From Vibrio azureus (lineage in GTDB: Bacteria > Pseudomonadota > Gammaproteobacteria > Enterobacterales > Vibrionaceae): a stretch of DNA of 64,000 nucleotides. Below, in pieces: positions 34,774 to 44,957 of this stretch. Below the pieces are notes generated by a model. It did not search any database. It saw only the letters and a program-made list of their open reading frames with translations, and was not told the origin of the DNA. The first letter of the stretch is position 1, and each line of letters begins with the position of its first letter. Location: assembly GCF_002849855.1 (NCBI RefSeq), contig NZ_CP018616.1:1736001-1800000 (forward strand). Reading direction: 5' to 3'. The translations under genes were made by a program, and so were the position numbers.

Positions 34774-35592
34774 TTAGGCCCCGCTTTCTTCAGCGACTTG
34801 CATCTTGCCTTTAATCACCGTAACCGCTGAGCCAATTAACTTTGTCCTACCGTTGGGCAGTAGTTCCGTGTCGACATACCCTCCTCGCTGGGAAGCTTGA
34901 AAACCTTTCAATTGGGTTTTGGCTAGTTTTTCTGACCAATAAACCGTTAAAGCACAATGAGCAGAGCCTGTGACCGGATCTTCATTCACCCCCACCCAAG
35001 GCGCAAAGTATCGAGACACAAAGTCTAAATGTGGATCAGACGAAAGTGCAGTAATAAGAACCCCACGACCAGGCAGTTGCTTTAATCCATCAAAATTGGG
35101 CTGCAGGTTAAGTAGAGTCTGCTCACTGGCTAATTCAATCAATACTTTTTCATCAAAATGGCCGAACGAGATGATCTCTTCTTGAGTCAGCGTGAGATGT
35201 TCTAACAAAGCGGCAGGGCTCGGCACAGAAAACTCAATGCTAGGCGATGGGAAATCAAGTTCAATCGTCGATTCATTAATCAGTGCAGTCAGCGTGCCTG
35301 ACAAGGTTGAGAAGCTCACCTTATCACCTGCCTTTACTTGCCCTTTCTCTCTTAATACATGAGCTACAGCAAGGGTGCCATGACCACATAAGTTGACTTC
35401 GGCTTCAGGCGTAAACCACTTTAAGTTCATATCTGAAAGGGACAAAAAAGCCGTTTCGGATACCGCCATTTCACCCGCAATCGCCAGCATTAACGGTCGG
35501 CTAAGCTGCTCTTGCGTGATACAAACCCCAGCAGGGTTGCCTTTAAATACTTGTTGAGTAAATGAATCAACTTGATAAATCTCTAATTCCAT
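34774..35592 (-). CDS. PhzF-family isomerase/epimerase-like protein
   Basis: A 272-residue protein of the PhzF/DAP-epimerase fold. Hallmarks are the N-terminal QVDSFTQQVFKGNPAGVCI, SETAFLS with the catalytic Glu of the family (about residue 47), LKWFTPEAEVNLCGHGTLA (about 58-76) and, in the second lobe, VNEDPVTGSAHCAL. Members isomerise various substrates. The phenazine enzyme acts on DHHA, but most genomic homologues, including this isolated one, have unknown substrates. No phenazine genes are nearby. AGGAAAG eight bases before the ATG is a good ribosome-binding site. Confidence 0.88.
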   Translation of the reverse strand: MELEIYQVDSFTQQVFKGNPAGVCITQEQLSRPLMLAIAGEMAVSETAFLSLSDMNLKWFTPEAEVNLCGHGTLAVAHVLREKGQVKAGDKVSFSTLSGTLTALINESTIELDFPSPSIEFSVPSPAALLEHLTLTQEEIISFGHFDEKVLIELASEQTLLNLQPNFDGLKQLPGRGVLITALSSDPHLDFVSRYFAPWVGVNEDPVTGSAHCALTVYWSEKLAKTQLKGFQASQRGGYVDTELLPNGRTKLIGSAVTVIKGKMQVAEESGA

Positions 35593-35799
35593 ACGATATC
35601 TTTCCTGATTGATAAATCATCGCGAACAGAGGTTCAAACTAACACAGGTGGTTGGAAACTCACAGTTTGATGTTTTTTGAGGAGTCAGCAGAATACAGCG
35701 GACATTTCCATTAAAAGAGATTCCAACCGGCAATTACAAATAAACTTACCCTCCATTACAACTATACTGAATCAATATTGAGCTACCAAATTTCCTTGG

Positions 35800-37557
35800 T
35801 TACTCAGTTAACTCGACTACTTTATCTGCTGTATCAACATCAAACATTAGATGTAGCTGCTTTCGCATCAATCTTTTCCTAGCTTCGAAAAACAGAGCAA
35901 AGTCTACTAACTTGAGCGATTGTGTAGCGGGCACATAATTACGTTGACGATAATACTGTTCGTCAATCCCACTCTTGGATACCCAAATGTCCAGCGGTGT
36001 GGCCTGTTTCTCCGCGTTTTCTTGTCCTTCAAGTAATTGGAGATTAGGTAACTGGTCACGGAGGTTCTGCCAATGAGTAATATCTTCCTGTTGTAATCCC
36101 ATGTCGACTAATGCTGATGTTTTAAAGCCACTGTGGGGATGCATATGATCTTGATGGAAGCTGATTTGGTCTATTTGAAGATCTGGATAAAGGACAGATA
36201 ACAGCAAGAAACAGAAGCTACCTTTCTTATACTCTAGGAAATCCTCTATATCATCACCGTCAATTGTAAGCCTCTTACCACCAGCAAGTTTCGTATGTTG
36301 GAAACTAGAAAATGAAAAGCTAATCTGTTTTAGAGGAAAACTGCCTTCACGCTTATCTCTCAATCCATCACGTAATCCACTTAAAGCTGAATCAGCTTGC
36401 CCACTATAGATTTGCTTGAGCAGACTATGAATGACTAACTTTCGCAATTCGGCTTTCGATTCTTTATCTACCCTTCCGCCTTTGTAAACGTAGTATGCTA
36501 TTGGTGTAGCAGCATAGTTAGATGACAGCCTGGTCTTATTGAAACCAAACTCACGTAGGATTGATGAAGTTTTTGTTAGCGCCGTAAAGATTGCCTCCCA
36601 GTTATCACGAATCTTAGCGATGTTACTTCGATCAAACGTTTGTACCTTGAAGCTCATCGGTGCATCAATCAAAAACAAGCACGTTCTCATTAAAAAATCA
36701 GTGTTAAAATTGAAGAGACTATCCTCACCATTTATGGTCTCAATAAGCTGTTCGATATGCTCTCTTCCATCCTCCCAATGAGCGACCAACGTAGAAAATA
36801 ACAAATCAGATTTTGATAGAATAGTACCGCCACTGTTTACACGCACAAATATATCCAGGATATCATCTAGGTCTTTCTCCACGATTTTGAAGTAGTTAAT
36901 CAACTCATCTTGGTTTAACTTTTTAGCCAGCAAAAATAATTTTTTTCTTGCAACACGACCGTTTCGCCTCAACATATCTGCATCAGAAGGAGTCCTATCT
37001 TCTAGCTCTTCAATAATATCTTGAGGGTCTACATCTCTACCATGTTTTAAGATGTCTCTCACGAGATAGAAGTATTTTGAATCATCTTTTTCCAATGCAT
37101 CTTTTTGCTCTAAAAACTTAAACTCATAATCTCTCTCATCACCAAACAAGTTTAAGTACAACTGGCGCTTGGGGTATGCATTATCTGTGGTCTTTTTTGC
37201 ATATTTTCGCTTTGAACAGTAAACACCTTGTAAAGCTATATACAATGAACTTATTCTTTGTTGGCCATCTAATACACCCCGAACTTCTTGAGTAAAGTCC
37301 TTTCGAACCAACTCATTCTTAGAATCACGCTGATGGTAGTTTTTTAGAAATTCATAGAAAGTATATTGGTCTGCTTTTTCGGCTGGAAGATCCCAGAATA
37401 AAAAAGTGCCAATGGGGTAATCGCGCATTATTGAATCAAAAAGGTTACAGATTTTCTCTTCGCCCCATACGAACTTACGCTGTATAGCCGGTAGGTAATA
37501 CTTACTGTCACTAATATCGGTGATTAACTGCTTAATCGACAGGCTTGAATATGCCAC
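35800..37557 (-). CDS. DUF262-HNH protein, single-chain GmrSD-like restriction factor
   Basis: A 585-residue protein. I choose the GTG at 37557, because AGAAGG lies eight bases upstream and the product then begins VAYSSLSIKQLITDISDSKY, a typical DUF262 start. A TTG 27 bases further upstream is the alternative. The DUF262 nucleotide-binding motif VLDGQQRISSLYIAL lies at about residues 95-110. The C-terminal part carries a DUF1524/HNH-like pattern: HQDHMHPHS, then NLQLLEGQENAEKQ. GmrS and GmrD fused in one chain restrict DNA with modified (glucosylated) cytosines, so an antiphage role is likely here. It sits at the edge of a block of restriction and helicase genes. Confidence 0.82.
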   Translation of the reverse strand: MAYSSLSIKQLITDISDSKYYLPAIQRKFVWGEEKICNLFDSIMRDYPIGTFLFWDLPAEKADQYTFYEFLKNYHQRDSKNELVRKDFTQEVRGVLDGQQRISSLYIALQGVYCSKRKYAKKTTDNAYPKRQLYLNLFGDERDYEFKFLEQKDALEKDDSKYFYLVRDILKHGRDVDPQDIIEELEDRTPSDADMLRRNGRVARKKLFLLAKKLNQDELINYFKIVEKDLDDILDIFVRVNSGGTILSKSDLLFSTLVAHWEDGREHIEQLIETINGEDSLFNFNTDFLMRTCLFLIDAPMSFKVQTFDRSNIAKIRDNWEAIFTALTKTSSILREFGFNKTRLSSNYAATPIAYYVYKGGRVDKESKAELRKLVIHSLLKQIYSGQADSALSGLRDGLRDKREGSFPLKQISFSFSSFQHTKLAGGKRLTIDGDDIEDFLEYKKGSFCFLLLSVLYPDLQIDQISFHQDHMHPHSGFKTSALVDMGLQQEDITHWQNLRDQLPNLQLLEGQENAEKQATPLDIWVSKSGIDEQYYRQRNYVPATQSLKLVDFALFFEARKRLMRKQLHLMFDVDTADKVVELTE

Positions 37558-37872
37558 TTTTGAAATCCTTCTAACTAAATCCAAATACTTATTCTCTTGT
37601 ATAAAATCTGGCTAATCGACGATACCACTGCAACATAACCCTAGAATCTAGAGCCTGTGCCGTATCTATCTTCGCCTTGGCGTACAAGAGAAGCAAAACT
37701 CAAAAAAAATCTGTTGCATATAGAACACAAGTTTATTAAAAATGAATGCGGTACACCACAAAATCAGTAGAAAAATGGATACTGAAAAGCGAAACATTAT
37801 TAGCTTGTGTACGAGACTCTCAGCGTCAGATTTGCTAGTCTGATATTACTTAAGGATATCCACCATAGCACG
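37558..37872. other. Intergenic region beside the DUF262 gene
   Basis: This 315-base gap between divergent genes presumably holds their promoters. The ribosome-binding site of the DUF262 gene lies at its left end. No repeat copy or dyad of note. Confidence 0.4.
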
Positions 37873-38175
37873 ATGAAACAACTCAACACCTACGAGACTA
37901 AAGAAGAAGGCGAAGTAGCACTAGCCAAAATCGATGAACCCAAACGCCTTGCTAGTGAACGTGATAGTACCGAAGTCATCTACAACTTATTTGGCATACC
38001 GAGTTGGGGAAACTTCTATAAGCTGGGCATGTTTAACCTCGTAGAGCTCAAAGCCATTGTTCTGCAAAAGCAAAACGGTCAGCCCTATGATAAAAAAAAG
38101 CACCGTGAGATCATCAAGATGCTTGAGTATGCAGCGAAGAGTTTCGAATTAGAAATCCCTAAGCATTGGCTATAA
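37873..38175 (+). CDS. Small protein of unknown function inside the defence block
   Basis: A 100-residue soluble protein starting MKQLNTYETKEEGEVALAKI. I prefer this start over an in-frame ATG at 37807, because the extra 22 residues look like untranslated leader, but neither has a well-spaced ribosome-binding site. The sequence contains IYNLFGIPSWGNFYKLGMFN and ends KHWL. It is mostly helical and Lys-rich, with no family I recognise. It is the only gene on the plus strand between the DUF262 and Res genes, converging on the latter. Confidence 0.55.
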   Translation: MKQLNTYETKEEGEVALAKIDEPKRLASERDSTEVIYNLFGIPSWGNFYKLGMFNLVELKAIVLQKQNGQPYDKKKHREIIKMLEYAAKSFELEIPKHWL

Positions 38176-38333
38176 CTGCCCGTAAATTCGGTACAAAGGA
38201 ATCTATTAACAGAGACCTTTGTATCGTTACAGGAAAGAAAATAGTCACCAGAAAGGGTTTATTGTGAATCGTTCGTTCAGCTCCCAAGAACCTTCTTCGT
38301 TCGAGACTCTCTTTAAAAACATGTTGTCCTACA

Positions 38334-41300
38334 TTACACAGTCTCTGCCCGTTTGACCTTGGCCAGAAGCAAGTTCGCTAACTGCTCTTCTGCCATGTCA
38401 TCAACAGAGATATGACTGATTGCGAGCATCCTCAAAAACATCTTTTCAAGATAGGTGTTGTCATCCATGAACAGGATGTTTCTCTCTTCCAGAAGATCTT
38501 GATGCTCACTCACGTTTATGAGATCACGATATTCTGTAGAAGATACGACGAACGCGCTAATAGCTAGACTTTCGTCATTAAGTTTGCGTTCCAATGTTTT
38601 GACCTCTTTATAGAGACCAAACTTGGCATCATCCAGATTGAGGTTTCGGATACCTTTAGGGTCAATAAAGCTGAGCCATTGCTTACCCGTTTTATCATCC
38701 ACCAGCCAGAGAAGGAAATCCGGATAAAAGTTACCCGCGGTCGCAAAGCCTAAACCTTTCGATTTAGTGTCGGCATTACGCAACAGGTAGAGACTTTTAT
38801 CTCCTATAATCTCTTGGCCTTTTGGTGTTTCAATGAACATCTGCAAGTCTTGAACAAATGTGATTTCACTTGGTGCATCAAATGCCGTTGGGCGCATCTT
38901 CAGCGGCAAATCAGCATTTTTCTCTACCGAAAACATTGGATAGTACAAGTGCTTATCGAATGTCACTGCCACCATTCCTGGTGCATTCCACTCTTTCGCT
39001 TGGCCAATATCTCCTTTGGCAACGATTTCCTGTAATTGCTTTAAACGTTGGGCATAATCCAAGCCTTCATCCGATTCTTCAATTTCAAAATGATACATTT
39101 TGAGCATGCCGGGATCGTCTTCTTGCACTTGCGTTACCTGATAGAACTGGCCTTCATAAGCATTTTTTAATGCGTTATAAAAACGCTCTGTGTAATCAAG
39201 TAACAAACGCAACATAATGTCTTCTTGCTTTCTTACATCCGAAAATTTATTGATGTTTAGGTCTGATTTCGGAATCAGCAACGTATACCACTTGTTTGAA
39301 ATGCCTGCTTTACCCAAACAGAAGTCCATCAAGCGTTGCTTATCAAGGCGCAAGTTTGACCAGCTACGCTGTAACTTACAGTCCTGAACCGCAAGATATA
39401 TGCGCTCAAAGTCGAAAGCCGCAATAACTTTGTAATCGATCTTACCGTCATAACGCAATTTAACTGGCGTGCTACCCTCCTTCCTGCTGGTATCAATCGA
39501 TTCGAGCTTTGGATAAAGATCCAATTTCACATGCGGCAGTTTTATTTTGCCTTCAAACTCCGAAGGAACCTGATACAATTCTGGGTAGTGCACCCGCTTG
39601 AAGCCGTGCTTTTGGTTGTCTTTGTAGCCATCTTTTAGCTTAAGAGTTTTGAGCTTGATGGCAGGCAAATTCGAACGCGTTTCAAAGTTTAGCTCTAATA
39701 TTTCATCACTTGGCGTAATACCTTCTTCTTCAAGATATTGCTTGAACGTCGCCATGTAGTCCGCACGAACACCAAAAATATTCAAGGTTTCAAGCTTATC
39801 TAAATGAATTCCTTTTGGTCGCTGTCCTGGCGTGCTGCGTTTTAGCGAATAGTCGCGTCCTTTCAGACGTACACCACGGCCAAATAACTGAATGATCTGC
39901 GAACCTTCACCTCGGCCCATATTCAAAAGGCCCATAGTAGATACACGCCAACTGCTCCAGCCTTCGGTAAACTTACGAGAACCTATCAAGATGTGCAGTT
40001 TAGAGTCTTTGTCATTCAAGGTATGAAAGAGTGATCTCGCAAAATCATCTCTTTGATAATCAAAGGTAGTGTCCTCTTCACACATCTTATAAAGCGATGG
40101 TGAATCACCAATGTTAATCAGACCAAATGGCTCTGCTTCACCAACCTGAAGCGCCAACTCACCTTTACTACCGATCAGATTCAATACGCGAAGACGCTGA
40201 CCTGAATGCGTCGTATTGAATAACTTAGCGAGGATATCTGCGTAAATGTCTTGAGGGCCATTCATCAAAGCAGTAAAACGCTTCTCAAAAATATTTCTAT
40301 CTTTGGTATCGAGAATCCGCGCTTTGTTGTCCACCAAGTCTTGTATCCAATCTTTCGCTTGTGCTTCGTTGTTCAAGAACCAAGCTAAAAAGCGTAATAC
40401 GGCATGAATATCAGAATCTTCACCGCCAACGGTATTGCCCACAAACACCCAAAGTGGTTTTGCAATGTTGAACTCAGCTAACTTCTCTTTGTTTTTATTA
40501 AACAAATACTGCTGTTGGTAGAAGCTGAGCAAACATGCAGTGAAGTACTCATAGCGGCGTTCATCTTGCTTATCTTGTTCTGGGTTAAGATTAAGGATCA
40601 AAGACTCTTTACCATAGCCATCTTCGTAGAAGAATTTATAAGAGTAATCGAACAAAATGGACTTACCGTAAACCTCTCGCGTTGCTTGAATACGGGCATC
40701 ACGCTTTTCTTCAGTATCGAGGTCAAGTTGACCTAATTGTTCATCTGTCAATTTGCTCAATGCTGTTGTTTCAAACAACATTTTCGCTTTCTTCTTTTTA
40801 ATATCGAGTTCAACTGCATCTACAGTTTTACCATCGGATACAGCCTGACCAAAAGTAGCCGAATATTCAAAAGCAAAACCATCGCGGGTTAACTTGTCAC
40901 GACGACGCATCCAAGCACCAGCCGCAGTACCCGTACCTTTATGGCCCTCATCAATCAGCACCAGGTTTTTGCCTTCAAAAGCTTCGACTGCTACGGTTTT
41001 ATCCCCCATTTCATCAGCAAGCTTATTGATATCAATAACTTCTATAGTGCCGCGAAATGGCGTTGGCTTACTTTTGTCAAACAGCTGAATATGCGAGAAA
41101 CCTGAGTCATACAGCTCATTCATGTGCTGCTGCGATAGGCGTTCATCCGGTGTCAGCAGAATGATCTTATCCGGATAATGGTTAGCATTGCCATTTTGGA
41201 AATAATGCAGGTATTGCAGGATATTTACATGCAACAGCAAGGTCTTACCTGACCCTGTTGCATTCCAGAATGCCAGCTTATTCAAATCATCTAAGATGTA

Positions 41301-41801
41301 CTGTCTAAACTGATTGGCTCTATCTTTTGCTGTTTTACTGTTTTCTAAGTTGTATTCTTCAAGTTCTCGATTCAGCCCATCCAGTAACTCTTGCTTACGG
41401 TTAAAATGCCAGTCGAGGTAGATCTCCGTGAACAACAAAGACAAGTACTGAAAGTACTTCATATTCAGTACCGTATCTTCTTTGCGGTTGCGGTGTTCCG
41501 TGATCTGTTGCCAGTGTTTGACGATATTCAAATCGTAACGACGCAACTCATCAAGGTCGACTAAATCGACCTCAAACAGGTAGTTACTTAACTCATGGAA
41601 AAACAGGCTTTGGCCATCCTCATGAATGCCCTCAAAACGGTCTTCACCTAGACGAAGCTTCAATCCTTGTAATGTTCCGTCCTTAAAGAAACGAAACATA
41701 AAGCGATTAAGCACCAGTTGCTTATGGAAGCTCAGCTTGCTGTTAGCCTGCTTCTTGGTCGCTTTACCTGCTGTGGTCTTTTTTTGTGGAGCGCGAGCCA
41801 T
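38334..41801 (-). CDS. Type III-like restriction subunit: DEAD/H helicase with PD-(D/E)XK nuclease
   Basis: An 1155-residue SF2 helicase-nuclease. Motif I FWNATGSGKTLLLH is at about residues 178-191, motif II is VLIDEGHKG (DEGH), and the C-terminal RecA half contains GEGSQIIQLFGRGVRLKG (motif VI). The C-terminal nuclease reads NFYPDFLLW (about 1025) then LSFIDPKGI (about 1045), a good PD...DxK site. This fits type III Res subunits, which translocate or diffuse on DNA and cut unmodified targets with their Mod partner. The N-terminus is Lys-rich (KKTTAGKATKKQ). GAGGAGG just before the ATG overlaps the end of the methyltransferase gene, so the two are translationally coupled. Confidence 0.87.
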   Translation of the reverse strand: MARAPQKKTTAGKATKKQANSKLSFHKQLVLNRFMFRFFKDGTLQGLKLRLGEDRFEGIHEDGQSLFFHELSNYLFEVDLVDLDELRRYDLNIVKHWQQITEHRNRKEDTVLNMKYFQYLSLLFTEIYLDWHFNRKQELLDGLNRELEEYNLENSKTAKDRANQFRQYILDDLNKLAFWNATGSGKTLLLHVNILQYLHYFQNGNANHYPDKIILLTPDERLSQQHMNELYDSGFSHIQLFDKSKPTPFRGTIEVIDINKLADEMGDKTVAVEAFEGKNLVLIDEGHKGTGTAAGAWMRRRDKLTRDGFAFEYSATFGQAVSDGKTVDAVELDIKKKKAKMLFETTALSKLTDEQLGQLDLDTEEKRDARIQATREVYGKSILFDYSYKFFYEDGYGKESLILNLNPEQDKQDERRYEYFTACLLSFYQQQYLFNKNKEKLAEFNIAKPLWVFVGNTVGGEDSDIHAVLRFLAWFLNNEAQAKDWIQDLVDNKARILDTKDRNIFEKRFTALMNGPQDIYADILAKLFNTTHSGQRLRVLNLIGSKGELALQVGEAEPFGLINIGDSPSLYKMCEEDTTFDYQRDDFARSLFHTLNDKDSKLHILIGSRKFTEGWSSWRVSTMGLLNMGRGEGSQIIQLFGRGVRLKGRDYSLKRSTPGQRPKGIHLDKLETLNIFGVRADYMATFKQYLEEEGITPSDEILELNFETRSNLPAIKLKTLKLKDGYKDNQKHGFKRVHYPELYQVPSEFEGKIKLPHVKLDLYPKLESIDTSRKEGSTPVKLRYDGKIDYKVIAAFDFERIYLAVQDCKLQRSWSNLRLDKQRLMDFCLGKAGISNKWYTLLIPKSDLNINKFSDVRKQEDIMLRLLLDYTERFYNALKNAYEGQFYQVTQVQEDDPGMLKMYHFEIEESDEGLDYAQRLKQLQEIVAKGDIGQAKEWNAPGMVAVTFDKHLYYPMFSVEKNADLPLKMRPTAFDAPSEITFVQDLQMFIETPKGQEIIGDKSLYLLRNADTKSKGLGFATAGNFYPDFLLWLVDDKTGKQWLSFIDPKGIRNLNLDDAKFGLYKEVKTLERKLNDESLAISAFVVSSTEYRDLINVSEHQDLLEERNILFMDDNTYLEKMFLRMLAISHISVDDMAEEQLANLLLAKVKRAETV

Positions 41802-41803
41802 GC

Positions 41804-44800
41804 TTAAGCCTCCTCTGCAAACATCAGGCTTAAGAATTCTGGCTCAATTTGGCGAAGCTTCAGGCTGCGCATAACTTCCCCATCTTCACCATCAACAGTA
41901 AACGCAGTTGGCAAGTTGTGGTCGCCATTGATATAAATCACATCAAAGGTTTGCTCTTTAGCATACAAGTCAAAACGGTTCGCATACTCATTTAGCTTGT
42001 CATAACCAATCTTGTCACAATCACGCCACAAAATAAGAGTACGTTCGCCTGTAGGTAACGTACCTTCAATACGCACATAGCCGCGTTCAACGTTAGATTC
42101 TATTGATTTAGCGTGTAATCCGACCAAAAAGTTAAAGGTTTCTACCAGATTAATGGTTTTACGTTCTGTTGCACCAGCTGAGTCAGCTGCAATATCCATC
42201 TCATAGCTAAATGGCTTACGGAAGTTATCTGTATTCAGCAATGAATCTTTACTTTCTTCTTCCAACATATATTTCAACAAATAATCATTTGCCACTTCTG
42301 GGGACATAAAATCAAAAAGTCCTGCATCCTTCTTCAATAAGTGAATATTATTCAAGGTATCTTCATAGCTTTCTAACTGCATCACTTTAAAAACAACAGA
42401 TTGATAACTATCATTCTTCGGTAACCCACCCTTCCAATCGCTAGAAAATGACGCTTTCATCACCCTAGGTAAAGTTATTGTTCTAAAATACTCACCTTGT
42501 TCAACAAGAATAAACTTCCTTTTTCCATCATCTTTTCTATTTAAATTAATAACCGCATGCCCTGTAGTGCCAGAACCTGCAAAAAAATCTAAACAAAGAG
42601 AGTTTTTCTCTCTAGCTCCTGCAATATCAATACAATCCTCCACTGCATGTATTGATTTTGGAAAATCAAAGATACTTTGATTACCAAACAAACGCTTAAG
42701 ATGGTTTGTACCATATTCTGTCGCGCTATATTTTTTATCAATCCATACAGAGGGAGGAGTTATGCCTTCATTATTAGGGCGGTATTTATAATAAATATTT
42801 AGAACACCTTTATTATTTACTTTAGGAAAAATTTCAGTGTGTTCTTTTTTTATACGATCTATTCCCCAGCGCCAAACTCTCTCTCGACCTGTACCATCAA
42901 TTGGCCATACAACCTGCTCAGTATCAGATGGCTGTTCTATATCAACATAAGATCGTGTTGATTCATCCCATCGCATGGTAGGAACTCTGAATGTATTTTC
43001 CTTGACATAAATTGGGAAATGCCTTTTAGGTCTTTCAGCTCGGTCACTTGAAGAGCCTTCTCTACGAAAATTGCGCAACTCGAAAGTACCGGTAGCATCA
43101 GTATTGTTAAATCTAGAATTTTGCTCGTCTGAACGTTCCATTTTAAACAGTCTAGATTGATAACTTTTCCCTGAGAAAATTGCATATTCATGACTTTGAG
43201 CCAAACCATTCAAAGTTATTCTACCAGAAGGGTTCATTCGGACTGTCACAGTTCCTAATGAATTATCTGCTCCAAATTTCTGTTTAATGATTTTTGCAAA
43301 TTCATTATGTTCATAGTCATCAATCGTGGCACACAACACGCCCGAATTTTTTAGTAAAGGGTGCGCTTTATCCAAACGATCATTTAACAAAGTTAACCAA
43401 GACGAATCTCGATAGCCATTTTTATATAAAATTGGAGCAGCATCAGTGTTGTAAGGAGGATCTATATATATAGTATTCACCTTTGAATTATATTTACTTT
43501 GCAACAACTGTAGAGCTTGATAATTATCGCTTTGAATAAGTAGACCTGTAAAATTATCATCAATAGACTCTATTTCATTAATGATCTTTTCAGCTAAAGA
43601 GTTCGATAGCAAACTAGTATCAACCAACAAACCTTTATTATTTCTTAAATATTCAGCATCTCGATTTGCGTTAGTATCGATAAAATTTAAATGTTGCCAT
43701 TTAGCCCATTGCTTATCTACACCAATAATATCGTTATAATATTTATCATCAATTTTGTCTAAAGAAGCGATATAACTAGACTGCGTTACAAATTTCTTTT
43801 TTGTCCAAAGTTTTTTCTGGAAACTCTCAATTTGAGTCAGAAAAGTAATTAACTCTTGAGCAACCTTGCGTAAGCACTGGATCATTCGTAGCTGCTTTTC
43901 AATATTCGAAAACACTTTCGCATTTTGAACATTGTCCAGGTTCATCACTTCATTCTTGATGTAAAAATCAAGCTCATTGCTCAAGAAGCCACCGAGGTCT
44001 TTGTGAATAAAGTAGTCTGCGGTATTGCGCTGAGTGTAAGTCGTCAGATGGCGTTCAAGTTCAGTGCGGTTCGGGTTCTTTTCTGTTGGTGCACGCTTAG
44101 TTAATTCAACCCAATGTTGTTGAACTTCGCTATCAGCCAAAATGGTGGTGATGGCAGCTTGTACCAGAGCATCCTGCTTAGTGCCTTTTTTCATTGCTTT
44201 GTATTCAAAGTGAATAACCAGCTCTTCAGTCTCAACGCTTTCGCCATCAACAAGATCAGTCGTTTTTACAACGTCAACTGATTGATAAGCTTGTTCAAAC
44301 TCTTCACCATCCTCATCAAGTTTGGTGCGAGTATGCGGTTCAATCAGCACAAAGCGGCGATCGGCATCGTTATCTTTGCGATTATCTTTGGCTGTATCTG
44401 CTGCTAGTAATTTAAAGCTTACCTTACGGCCATCATCTAATTTGAATGAATAATTGGCGAAGTTCTCGCCGCTTTTAATGTAATACTGATCTTTGTTTGC
44501 CCAATGCAGCATAACCTCTTCGCCCGCATAAGGAATCGCATACGTATCCCCTTTGTAACGACGCTTGCTGATAAAGTCGCCATTATCGTAGTAGCGAGAA
44601 AAAAACGTTAGCAGATGAGAGAAAACAGCATTTTCATGCTCGTTAGCCCCTGAAGCTGCTGCCGCCAACTGGCCCTTCAATTCTTGCACTTTAGGACTTT
44701 GATCTGGTTCAAAGCCAGCATCTGTCGCTGCTTGCAATTGCTGCTCAAGATCAGCCTTATTTGCATTGCCAGCCTCAGCCAGTGCAGACTGAATCTTGGC

Positions 44801-44938
44801 CTTAAGCTTGTTATCTAGATAGTCATTTATCTCGTCAGCACGAGCATTAAGGATACGGTAGATACCAAAGTCCAGCTCTGGACGGTCAATCTGGAAAATC
44901 TCTTTTAGTTTTTTGACTAACTCGTTGTACTTACTCAT
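41804..44938 (-). CDS. Large adenine-specific DNA methyltransferase (type III Mod-like)
   Basis: A 1044-residue methyltransferase with the beta-class motif order: motif IV TIYIDPPYNTD (about residues 488-498) before motif I CLDFFAGSGTTGHAVI (about 785-800). DPPY implies N6-adenine methylation. The ~450-residue N-terminal extension, mainly helical and charged, and the target-recognition region between the motifs are larger than in classical Mod subunits (about 600-700 residues). This is the middle gene of a three-gene operon. It is 19 bases after the SNF2 helicase gene and two bases before the Res gene. It should supply both sequence specificity and self-protection. Confidence 0.88.
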   Translation of the reverse strand: MSKYNELVKKLKEIFQIDRPELDFGIYRILNARADEINDYLDNKLKAKIQSALAEAGNANKADLEQQLQAATDAGFEPDQSPKVQELKGQLAAAASGANEHENAVFSHLLTFFSRYYDNGDFISKRRYKGDTYAIPYAGEEVMLHWANKDQYYIKSGENFANYSFKLDDGRKVSFKLLAADTAKDNRKDNDADRRFVLIEPHTRTKLDEDGEEFEQAYQSVDVVKTTDLVDGESVETEELVIHFEYKAMKKGTKQDALVQAAITTILADSEVQQHWVELTKRAPTEKNPNRTELERHLTTYTQRNTADYFIHKDLGGFLSNELDFYIKNEVMNLDNVQNAKVFSNIEKQLRMIQCLRKVAQELITFLTQIESFQKKLWTKKKFVTQSSYIASLDKIDDKYYNDIIGVDKQWAKWQHLNFIDTNANRDAEYLRNNKGLLVDTSLLSNSLAEKIINEIESIDDNFTGLLIQSDNYQALQLLQSKYNSKVNTIYIDPPYNTDAAPILYKNGYRDSSWLTLLNDRLDKAHPLLKNSGVLCATIDDYEHNEFAKIIKQKFGADNSLGTVTVRMNPSGRITLNGLAQSHEYAIFSGKSYQSRLFKMERSDEQNSRFNNTDATGTFELRNFRREGSSSDRAERPKRHFPIYVKENTFRVPTMRWDESTRSYVDIEQPSDTEQVVWPIDGTGRERVWRWGIDRIKKEHTEIFPKVNNKGVLNIYYKYRPNNEGITPPSVWIDKKYSATEYGTNHLKRLFGNQSIFDFPKSIHAVEDCIDIAGAREKNSLCLDFFAGSGTTGHAVINLNRKDDGKRKFILVEQGEYFRTITLPRVMKASFSSDWKGGLPKNDSYQSVVFKVMQLESYEDTLNNIHLLKKDAGLFDFMSPEVANDYLLKYMLEEESKDSLLNTDNFRKPFSYEMDIAADSAGATERKTINLVETFNFLVGLHAKSIESNVERGYVRIEGTLPTGERTLILWRDCDKIGYDKLNEYANRFDLYAKEQTFDVIYINGDHNLPTAFTVDGEDGEVMRSLKLRQIEPEFLSLMFAEEA

Positions 44939-44957
44939 TGTTTTCTCTTTAAAGTTA

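Noticed and set aside
34774..35592. Phenazine biosynthesis cluster
   Set aside because: Only a lone PhzF-family gene is present. No phzA-G partners are nearby, and most PhzF homologues have other roles.
38204..38224. Short inverted segments ACAAAGG / CCTTTGT as a terminator after the small gene at 37873
   Set aside because: The stem is short and there is no T-run.
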